A DNA stretch of 64,000 nucleotides, from the NCBI RefSeq assembly GCF_001949145.1, contig NW_019091418.1, forward strand, positions 374,282 to 438,281, written 5' to 3'. Below, in pieces: positions 35,852 through 47,800 of this stretch. This DNA comes from Acanthaster planci. Its lineage: Eukaryota > Echinodermata > Asteroidea > Valvatida > Acanthasteridae. Each line of letters begins with the position of its first letter. The stretch's first letter is position 1. The notes beneath the pieces were generated by a model. That model saw nothing but the letters and a program-made list of their open reading frames with translations. It did no database searches and was not told the DNA's origin. The translations under genes were made by a program, and so were the position numbers.

Positions 35852-38800
35852 TCACCCTCTCTCGTACTCATCAAGGTCTTGTAAATCTTCCTCAAGTTGG
35901 TCCATCAGCTCGCCGAAAATTGCATCCAGAGCCTGTACAATGATAAATTTCATCGAGACACTTTCAAACCACAGGAATCAGGTTGCAACTAAGAAAAAAA
36001 GGAGGAAATTAAAAAGAAAAAAAATCAAAATAAATATTCTAAGAACAGATTCTGATTCCTTGAGTTGACCTCCAAATTGTTCTTAAGACCCTAATTTGAG
36101 AAGTATGGAAGAGGATCTGAGGCAACCCTTGTATGGGCCATCCTTGCCAAGAGACTGAAACTTGTTGACTTCAGAATGACTAGAGAAGAGAAGCACTTGC
36201 CACATCGGTGACGACCTTCTCGTGGAGTCTCTTGAGTGGTACGCATTCTTCAGTGGCCCGCCGATTGTGGAGAACACCAACATACTGGCCAAGAAGAATC
36301 TCTAATAATTGATCTGCAGACAAAACATGAAGTCAGGAAACTGTGTCAGGGTGCAAGATACATAAAGTGACTAAATGCATGAAAGTGCACAATGAAAGTG
36401 GTTCTGACAGTGTCCTTGATCAAGACACTTTACTCAATCCCAGTGTCCTTAATTCAGGGAACTGTCACGTATAGGTCTTCTTAGCGTAGCAAATAATCAT
36501 GTCTAACATGTCTAAGAGCGTTTCTTTAAAAAGTCCATATAGTTCTACTTCCTGGTTCCTCCCCCATTATGCCTCTCTATGGTACAGGTAATTATTGACC
36601 TTGCTAGGGTTGCTTTTGGGAACATTGTTTATGCTACCTGTAACCGAACTCAATCTTCATTTCGATGTTATGAGTATTAAATTGTGTATGTCCAGCACTG
36701 AGTGCATTCGTAAATTGGCGACACGTGAGTTTCGGTCTTTTCCGTCGTCGAATCCTGCTTGTGCGACATCCCTCTGAAAATAAGCTAGCTTTCTCACCAC
36801 AAATATCATATTTGGACACATACAAGGAAGTTGGGTCATGATACATGAAGTGACTAACTGAATGAAAGTGCACTGTCTTCGAGTCCTTGATCAAGACGTT
36901 TCACTCAGAGTGTCTTTAAGTAAAGCAAGGAAGTTCCCCAAGTCTTAGCGTTGTAAAGCAAGACACTTCACTCATCAGTAGTAGAAGCAAATAATGCTGA
37001 CAGAACAATGAATTCTGGGTAAAAGAAGGAATCAATTCTGTTATTTAAAGGGTCCCTGAAATACATTTGCAATAAAACCCTTGACAGGCACCTTTAATAG
37101 TGTTTAAACTCCTCTGTGTCTTGCTTGCTTTTTCCTTTTTTGGATGTATTATGGCACCCATTTTCCATTAATAATAATTTCGATTATAAATTACTGAGCA
37201 AACTGTGATTTGCGCGAACAAAGCTTCTTGTAATTTGCTGTCCTTGATTGCCCTGACTTTGTATTGTGTATTAGCAACAAGGCAATAAACAATCCTTTCT
37301 CAGAAATGTTTTCAAGCACAGTTTGAGTTAGTAAATTTTAACAAAAAACATGTGACTGAGCAGTGAATGAAATCCCATTAACAGCCTCAGTTGTCCAGAA
37401 AGAATTGATAATTTCGAATTTTTTACAAAAAGTGCTCTTTTTAATACACTCAACCCCCAAAAGAACGTCAAATAGGTTTCAAACCTTGAAGAGCATAAAG
37501 TCGCACAGAAAGTGAATCCGAGAAAAATTAATAAAAAGGACCCTCATAATGATAGAACATGCCAATGTACGCTTCCTTGGTTATTCTCTGCCCCACTTAC
37601 CATCCAGGAACCAGTCAGCAGGCTGCGCGTAGCTCCATTTCTGTCCATTCACTATCACCGATGACAACAAATGATCCAGCAAAATGGCGTCCAACAGGGA
37701 ACTTTCGGCAATTCTGGCCACCTGCCAAAAACACAAAGCAGTTAGGACTTTGGAAAAAGATGACACTGAGCATGGTGTTATTTTGGAGTCAACCCAAACT
37801 TCCCATTGAAGAAATCCATGCCACTATTAGCCAGAGAAACAACCAGGTACATGCAACTACAACAGCTTGACTATTTTTGAAAATAGAAATGCAGACTTTT
37901 CAATAGAGCAGAGTTTCAATTTAAATTTCATAACAGTCACTGTACACTTGTACACTTTTCCTTGTAACAATAAATTGTAATTAATTGTTTTTGTTTTAAT
38001 TTTATTGTACTGTCATATAATGTTCATCCCATGCAAGCCAAAGATTGCAAATATGCCTGTAATTGTTTTTAATGATCCGCTAAATCAATCAAATAAAGAA
38101 TTCTAAGGCCATAGTGATGGTGTGGGATAAAGGTTTCAACCCAAGTTTTCCCTTGAGGAAACCCCACACTATCAATTCTGCTTTGACATTGCACTAGAGT
38201 GGTGCATTCAAATGCCATAAATACTGGTGTGAAAACTGACCACAAGATATCAGCGGAAACACTGAAAGACGTTGGAAAACCGTTAGAACACCACTGCCCC
38301 GGCCACGTATGCAGGTTGATGACCCAAAGGGCATACGTTTGACTATGCACATATCAATTCTTTGTGTTTATAAATCTTCCCTGCCGGTGGTTCAGCCGCT
38401 TACTTGCTCTCAGTCGCACATCCAGTTCCTAGGTCCAGAGTGGGCAAGATGCTTTTTTAAAAAAAATTTCACAGTAAAAAGAATCTTTATTAACCCCTCC
38501 CCTGAACAGGTGGTACTACTCCTCCAAAATGCTGAAACTATCAATGTCTCAACCCCCCAAATCTCACACATGCATATTTGAAACATGTCTCAAGACCCCC
38601 CCCCATACTTCACTGATTCTCTTCATTCGCTTTGGAGGTACAATAACAAATGACCATTTTTTTTTTCTTTTTTTTAACATTTCCATTATGGGTTGTATAC
38701 AAATTTTAAAATCGTCTGGGTTCTGTCCATCTTCGTTTGTAGCCAGGTATCAAGATACAAATTCTGTACTGTGATTCCACAACACAGCATCAATTGTACC

Positions 38801-41800
38801 ATGTAAATCATTACATCATCGTACACGTACTTTATACCCCCTTTTCACATGCATTTCACGCCCCCTGTACCAACCTCTTGCATTTCCACCTCTTCTTCAG
38901 TGCTGTCCAGTGGCAAGCCTCGCCTCATGAGGGCCTCCTGCAGGAACCCACCCACCAAAACCAGCATCTCTCCATCGATGATGTCGTCCACTACCGTCTC
39001 CATGGCAAGCTCCTCTTGGCATTCTTCCAACTACCAATGAAAAATCAGACCATGTTGAGATATTCTTGTAAANGTAAATGGGGAGGGTGGTGGAATTGAT
39101 CAGTTACTTGCTAGGCAAACACTCTTGAGAATGTCAGCTGTTTCCTCCGATCTGAATGGTTAAAGAGGCAGGGAGGGTCCAATTTAGCCATCTATCGACC
39201 TGTCGCGAGGAGAGGCAAAATAAATGTGGGCAGGCAATTTAAAATTTACACGTCCCATTGTTTTACAAGAAATCATACAGTTCCTCCAAGACAATTGGGT
39301 GCCAGAGAAATACCACCTCAGATAGCACTGAGGGGCATCAGTTTCAAAAGTTTTCCTGAGAGCGGACAGGCAATTTTTCAGCAATGGCTTGGAAGGGACA
39401 GGCAGATATTTCAGTGCGGGATGAAGGCCTGATGAGTAACCACTTCGACTTCACCTAGAGTGCTTGGAAAATTTCTGTGTGCAGTTAAAGATTACAGAAA
39501 CTACAATCATACAATAATTCTGCACTGGTATATGTGGGTACGTCAGAAACAATAAGCGATTAACTATGTGCTTGGCTAGTCTTAAACGTGCATTCAAGAC
39601 CAGCTAAGGAGGACAGATGCAACTAATGCCTGAGCCACAGGCATTATCAATGTTCAGCCTCCTAAGCCGGTCTTAAATGCCAGTTTGAGACTGGCACATA
39701 TTTATTCCCATTCATGAATACCTTCTTAGTCAGAGAGTGAAAAGAAGTCAATATATGATGGATTTCAAACAATTTTGTTCCAGAGTTTTACTTTCATTTT
39801 TCCGAACACCCCTGTCCATTTTATGGAATATTCCCTGAGCAAATTGTCAAATTGGTGCGTGCGTGGCGAGCCACGTGTACACAGACTCTTGATAAATCAG
39901 AATTGATTAAACTGTCTCATATCCAGGGGTCAGCGAGTGATTTACGCAGCGGGCATTATCACTTCCCACTTCAAGCCGGCAATTATCAAATGTTAATAAA
40001 TGGTCAAGTTGCATGTTGTTGAATTGGGAGACTGTCGGAGGTATTCATGAATGTTCCATTACATAAAGGGATTAGAAATCCATGATTGATTGATTGACAA
40101 AAATCATATTTCTGGTGTTTCAATAATCTATTGGAAGTGGCATTTCTTACCGAACCCGGAATCATTTCCATCAGGACTTCTGTCACAATAGTCCGGGTGG
40201 CGTCGGCCACGGCTTTGGTATCAAAGTAGTCCTGCAGGAGTTCGTTGACCCCATGCAAGACGACAACCCGCGACTCCTCCTGAATAACGTCATTCATGAG
40301 GCCGGCAGCAACCTGCCTGGGAATGTCTGGACGCTGCAAAGCCTCCACCCAGTGCCTGCATGAGCAAAGATGAAGAGAACATGAAGTTGGTTACATAAAG
40401 TAGGGCACTCTCACTTACTCAAGTTACGACCTGATAACATACATGTACATCGATCCCGTAATGTCCTAGCCCAAGACCACAGCGACATGATTTCCACTGT
40501 AAGCAAGCCTTCAAAACTTTCTAAATGACACAAGTCTAAGGTAAAACATGGAGCCAATACAATGTACCGGACCAGAACAGTGACAAGAACAAATGGTGAC
40601 CGATTGTGCCATTCAAGAAAGAATTCACTGTTATTTGATGTAAAAATATGCCCTGCCGTCAGGTTTACAATATACAGCATACATTTGCTGACAACCGCCT
40701 TGCCTACGGAAAAGGTGACCGATCTCAGGAAAACCGTGTGTCACATGCTTTGGGGAAAGTTTTGATGGGACCCCACACAAACCGTAACAGCATTTCTGGA
40801 GATCCGATACGCCCCCTCATCGGCAGGAGGGAGGATTCGGGCTGATGGGCAAACTTCCACTTTGGACAACACCAAAAGCAGAAACAACTCCTCAGAGGTG
40901 GCACAAGCATCTTCATTCTGGAGTTGGATACTCTATGGACGATTGCTTCTGAGAAATGCCCCTGGTTTTCCCCACTTCCCAACTCAAAACATAGATATGC
41001 ATGGTGTTCGTTTGCAACACTTTGCAAAATGGCATATGCACATGAAGTTCAAGAACGAGTGTGCTTTATGCTAATTTTGGCATTAATGTTGTCTCTTTAG
41101 ATTAATATACATAGCTTTGGGACTGTTTGTTTCACAGGAACCTGGATCTCTATCAGTGATCCCAAAGCCTGGTTCCCTCTGTCCATTATGTGGTTTCTGG
41201 TGTCCGTGAACCAAGAAAAGATTACTGATCGACGCCTGTGTTACCTTGAATCGTGAGATGGGGTGTTACTGATAGCAAGCCTGTTGACCTGGGCGTGGCC
41301 AGCCTGCACAACCTGTTTCAGCATGAATAAAAAAAGATACTTCAAGAGTTTGTTCACTTACGTTGACAATCCTTTGGTTTTACAGCACAATTGCCCACAG
41401 TCACCGGTGAGCATGTTTTTTCTATATGGAACANCTAAATGGGGAGGGTGGTGGAATTGATCAGTTACTTGCTAGGCAAACACTCTTGAGAATGTCAGCT
41501 GTTTCCTCCGATCTGAATGGTTAAAGAGGCAGGGAGGGTCCAATTTAGCCATCTATCGACCTAATGCGAGGAGAGGCAAAATAAATGTGGGCAGGCAATT
41601 TAAAATTTACACGCCCCATTGTTTTACAAGAAGTCATACAGTTCCTCCAAGACAATTGGGTGCCAGAGAAATACCATCTCAGATAGCACTGAGGGGCATC
41701 AGTTTCAAAAGTTTTCCTGAGAGCGGACAGGCAATTTTTCAGCAATGGCTGGGAAGGGACAGGCAGATATTTCAGTGCGGGATGAAAGCCTGATGAGTAA

Positions 41801-44800
41801 CCACTTCGACTTCACCAAGAGTGCTTGGACGATTTCTGTGGGCAGTTAAAGATCACAGAATTCTGCACTGGTACATGTGGGTACGTCAGAAACAAGAGGG
41901 AATAACTACGTGCTTGGCTGGTCTTAAACGTGCATTCAAGACCAGCTACGGAGGACGGATGTGACTAATGCCCGAGCCACAGGCGAGGGCATTATCAGTG
42001 TTCAGTCTCCTAAGCCGGTCTTAAATGCCAGTTTGAGACTGGCACATATTTATTCCCATTCATGAATACCTTCTTTGTCAGAGAGTGAAAAGAAGTCAAT
42101 ATATGATGGATTTCAAACAATTTTGTTCCAGAGTTTTACTTTCATTTTCTTGAACACCCCTGTCCATTTTATGGAATATTCCTTGTGCAAATTGTCAAAT
42201 TGACACGCGCGTGGCGAGCCACGTGCACACAGACTCTTGACCAATCAGAATCGATTAAACTGTCTCATATCCAGGGGGTCAGCGAGTGATTTACGCAAAT
42301 GTTAATAAATGGTCAAGTTGCACGTTGTTGAATTGGGAGACAGTCTGAGGCATTCATGAATGTTCTATTACATAAAGGGACTAGAAATCCATGATTGATT
42401 GATTGACAAAAATCATATTTCTGGTGTTTCAATAATCTATTGGAAGTGGCATTTCTTACCGAACCCGGAATCATTTCCATCAGGACTTCTGTCACAATGA
42501 TCCGGGTGGCGTCGGCCACGGCTTTGGTATCAAAGTAGTCCTGCAGGAGTTCGTTGACCCCATGCAAGACGACAACCCGCGACTCCTCCTGAATAACGTC
42601 ATTCATGAGGCCGGCAGCAACCTGCCTGGGAATGTCTGGACGCTGCAAAGCCTCCACCCAGTGTCTGCATGAGCAAAGATGTAGAGAACATGAAGTTGGT
42701 TACATAAAGTAGGGCACTCTCACTTACTCAAATTACGAACTGATAACATACATGTACATGTACATCGATCCCGTAATGTCCTAGCCCAAGACCACAGCGA
42801 CATGATTTCCACTGTATGCAAGCCTTCAAAACTTTCTAAATGACACAAGCCCAAGGTAAAACATGGAGCCAATACAATGTACCGGATCAGAACAGTGACA
42901 AGAACAAATGGTGACCGATTGTGCCATTCAAGAAAGAATTCACTGTTATTTGATGTAAAAATATGCCCTGCCGTCAGGTTTACAATACACAGCATACATT
43001 TGCTAACAACCGCCTTGCCTACGGAAAAGGTGACCCATCTCAGGAAAACCGTGTGTCACATGCTTTGGGGAAAGTTTTGAAGGGACCCCACACAAACCGT
43101 AACAGCATTTCTGGAGATCCGATACGCCCCCTCATCGGCAGGAAGGAGGATTCAGGCTGATGGGCAAACTTCCACTTTGGACAACACCAAAAGCAGAAAC
43201 AACTCCTCAGAGGTGGCACAAGCATCTTCATTCTGGAGTTGGATACTCTATGGACGGTTGCTTCTGAGAAATGCCCCTGGTTTTCCCCCCTTCCCAACTC
43301 AAAACATAGATATGCATGGTGTTCGTTTGTAACGTTTGCAAAATGGCATATGCACATGAAGTTCAAGAACGAGTGTGATTTATGCTAATTTTGGCATTAA
43401 TGTTGTCTCTTTAGATTAATATACATAGCTTTGGGACTGTTTGTTTCACAGGAACCTGGATCTCTATCAGTGATCCCAAAGCCTGGTTCCCTCTGTCCAT
43501 TATGTGGTTTCTGGTGTCCGTGAACCAAGAAAAGATTACTGATCGACGCCTGTGTTACCTTGAATCGTGAGATGGGGTGTTACTGATAGCAAGCCTGTTG
43601 ACCTGGGCGTGGCCAGCCTGCACAACCTGTTTCAGCATGAACAAAAAAAGATACTTCAAGAGTTTGTTCACTTACGTTAACCCTCCTTTGGTTTTACAGC
43701 ACAAATGTGCACAAATGCCCACACTCACTGGTGAGCATGTATTTTCTATATGGAACACCAACATGCACAGGTTCAGTGTGTACACAGTTAGTTGCCAGCA
43801 CAAAATGACCCAGGGTCTTTTGTGCAGTCCTCTTCACTGCATTTGGTATACTGCACAATGATGTACATGAAACAGCGAAGCACAGTTGTTGGGCAGCACC
43901 AAAGTGCAATCTGATATTCCTGTGAGGGACTGTTGGTGCAGTGCACAACACAGCTGTGCTTCTTTGAGGTGTTTACCAAGTGACCCAAAGAGTGACTTCA
44001 GCATAGGAGGGTTAACGAATGTCTTAACAGACTGCTGAATTCAAGGCTAACCACATACACCATTAAGATACTGCACAACAAAGCTGCTTGTAAATGTATT
44101 ACATCAATCACAGATTAAACAGACATGGAGTTAAAGAGTTCACCTGGTGAGACAAAAAATAAAAGTACCAGTTGATTCAAAAAGCAACCTACTTCAATTC
44201 TTCACAACCCTACCACTTTGGTGACATCTGGTATGTGTGTCCGTTATGTGAAACCACGGACCATTTACCCAGGGATGTGCAACCGCGAGCGGCCCCAGCG
44301 CAAACACATGTGTGACCTTGGTTCCGTGCGTGTTACGGATTGTTATTACCCCCACAGGCGCTCTCGACTTTCTTGAAAAAACTTGCGAACACACGACACC
44401 CGTTGCAGCATGCAGCAAGTACAGTGCAGCCGTGATTATGCTGAGCCGACGCGCCAACGCGGTGCTTAAGTCTTTTCATTTAGATGAATAAATGTTCTTC
44501 ATTCATCGATTTCAAGGAGAAATGAAGTTTTAATGAGGCAAAATTCCCCAATTTTGTGGTACACTTTTCTCAGAATGTATAGCATGAAATATCTTGAGCA
44601 GCATATTTTTAGAAAGGATGTACCCTGACTTAAATTATTAGAAGAAAACAAAATGGTAGACAGGAATATATGTTTTATTATTCAGTTATTAGAGAAAGTG
44701 TAAATGGTCCGTGGTGAAACTATCGTCGTTAGCTGTTTACAGTTTTGACCTGTTGGGTCTTATAGTAGAATGGCCGTTTATCATTTGCGCATACATGTAT

Positions 44801-47800
44801 CAGCATATTTTTCTTTTTATATGAAAATTTTAAAAAAACATTCCAAACCTTAAGATGGGTACTTTAAAATTAACAAGACAAAGATTGAGCTCTGTGAATG
44901 CAGTATTTTTTTGTTTTTTTGAAAATGCAAGTTTCTGGATCTTGTTACCTGATTTGCAAAGTCTCCACATGTATCACTTCATCCCGAGAGTGCAAAACCA
45001 ACAAATGTGGCAATACAACCAGGCCACTCAAGGTACAGACTTTGTGGGTGAGGGTTATAAAAGTGATTGCGTCAACTCATCACCTGTTGGCGTTCCTCCA
45101 CCAGCACCTCGCAAGCGATGTCCAGGATCAGGTCATTCTGCAAGGCATCCTTCAAGAAGTGATGCATGAAGCTGACGGCGAAGCTGGGGTTCTGGAGATG
45201 GTGCAGCAACCTGAGGCCCTACACCAAAAAAAAAAAACCCAAAAAAATCAAACGAAAATCACCCTGACTCCCATGACATTTTTCTCCAAGGTTTCCTGCA
45301 AAATTTAGAACCACGCAGGATATTAAAGAACAAGTGAAACGTCTTTGGGCACGTTCAGCCCATCAATTCAGACAGGTGTAGAGTGCAGTGCTGGACAGTC
45401 CCTGACATATGTACCCCGGTACTTGCACTAAACAGAGGAAACAGTCGGAAATGTTGGACCATGATCATCTGGACAGTAGTGAGATACATGAACATGTACA
45501 TGTAGGCATACAGAGTCACTCTCGTCTGAGCACCGCACTTTTTGCCCATTCTCTCTTCACGACCCCCCCCCCAAATCTAACTGAACATCACCACAGCAAT
45601 GAAATATTTACATGTAAGCCAAGTACCAGTTAGGCCTCTACAAATGGTGTGACCCTCTACAAGCAAGTAGTTCATGGAAAACATTTTGGAGCTTTGGGTG
45701 CCACTTTGTGCTGCATAAAGTGTCTCTTCCATGACTGTGTCTTGACTCTTGCACATTGTAAGCAGCAACATGTACATGTAACGTATGGAAACTACAGGCT
45801 TTCGACTGATACCTTTCTTGTACGGTAGCCCCTAAAGTGTCTCTGCACGACAGTTGCAGACTCATCTTCTGCCGGCTCCTCTTTGGTCAGGTCCTTCCAA
45901 ACATGCCGGCCTTGAAAACCCCCCACCCTGGGGCCCCTCCCTGCCCCCCTGCGTCTGTGTATGCTCCCATCCACATTTGTATCCTGGTGTCTTGCCATCA
46001 GGTGAGAAGTGTGGTCCATGAATGGCCTGGGCTCCCCTCTGACTCGAGTGGAAGAGTTCCAAGGGTCACGGTGAACCTGTGGTTTTCTATGGCGACCCCT
46101 AGCTGTTTCACTATATGAAAAGGTGGGACTCTGCAGTTGGGGTGGGGAGTATACATGACTGTCATCAAAGTCCTCTAACTGGCCCACGTCTGAATTGTAG
46201 CTTTGCAGACTGAAGGTATCATCATTGTAAAATCTAATGAAATGAAATGTCAAACAAAACAAAGGAAATGCATTAGGCATTTGATATAGTTTTCTTTTTT
46301 CCATTCTGTCACAGAAAAGGCCTTCAGAAGTTGTAAGCTATCACTAACCAATCCATATACATGTACAGCTGGGTTACGTCTTTTGTAAGCAAGATTAAAC
46401 AAGAGCATTAAATTTTGTAGTTTGAGATCTCTTGTGTAAAGATTCACCAGCTTTCTTCTTCCATTACAACCACTGCACCCCTGGTTGCGTACAATCAGAT
46501 TTAAAACAGCAGGTAACTTTTAAAAATACGATATACTCACAAATCACAGATAAACTTAATTCATGACTACATGTACATGTAACACAAATTGCACTTTTGC
46601 AATTCCGTTTATTTAGAATTCATTAAGAATGAAGTGTTGTTGTTTTTACATGTTTCACTTTATTTTAAGCAACAGGAGTGCAGAACTCTCAGTTTGGACT
46701 GCAGTGTAAATGTACCAAAGACTTACAATAGATAATTCCCCCTCACACTTTCCCCGGAGGATCAAACACACCCATGCAATGTCTAGGGCACAGATAAGCA
46801 GGTGCATCCTGTACTGTACCTATCATTAGCCACTGGGGGTATAACTGGGTAGTGACTCCCACGCAAGGGAGCATCAGAGGGTGAATCAACAATCCTGCAA
46901 ACAAACAAACCAAAGGCAAAATGTTAAGCAGTCAGAACACTGTTTTCAGTTTGAATAACTTCCAAATCAAAGACAAACGTAATTCACGCCTACATGTACA
47001 TGTACCTCAAATTGCACATTTGCAATTCCGTTTATTTAGAATTGATTTAGATTAAGACTTAAATATTATTTTTTTAAGTTAAGCATTGCCGAGTTTTGCT
47101 TTTGCCACCATACTTAGAAATCACAAGTTACTTAGAATCACAAATGAAAATATCAACTTTTCTTGTACTGTGAACACTTGTTTAAGAAGAATTTTTGTTG
47201 CTTTTCCGTGACTGTTCACTACCTCTTGCTACGATAACCTAATCCCTAAAAGCATGAAAAGACTCTACCTCGTTTCTAGAAAACAGGTTTAATCTTGTGT
47301 GGACTTGGCGGTTAAGTCCACACAATTTTCAAAAAGCAGCATTTTGTCAAAGGGTCCACACTCGAGTGCTGAGTCTATGAGCACTGAGTCAATGACTAAA
47401 ATGATCATTAAGCTGATGGGGGGGATGGTATCAAAGGAGAGTGGGACGAAGGGGGAAGGCTTTAGTAACATGTGCAACTGACAATTTTACAAAGAATATG
47501 TTACCTTGGCAATGGCACCGTTGGGGCCTTCTTGTACCTGCCGTAGTGCCTTCCTTGCTGGTCCAGTTGCCGGCTGCCTGTATGTGCCTGGCGCTTTCTG
47601 CGAAAACTTAAAAAACAGATGGATTGAATGGGTACATGTAGTTTGTCCATCACTGTAAAGCCTTGCTCAAGTCAACATGCTGAGGTCAGAAGTAACGAAG
47701 GTATAAGGATGTGCTGTTGTACACCTCCGGCCACTGCTCTAATTTTTGATGCAGCCTGCACCATGTGTTGCTTTAATAAACCTTGATCAAGATGCCACAT

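Noticed and set aside
40411-43366. Paired 90-114 codon frames in both duplicated blocks
   Set aside because: They lie in introns and are paired only because the DNA is duplicated; only the frames matching exons 40151-40355 and 42460-42664 have splice support.
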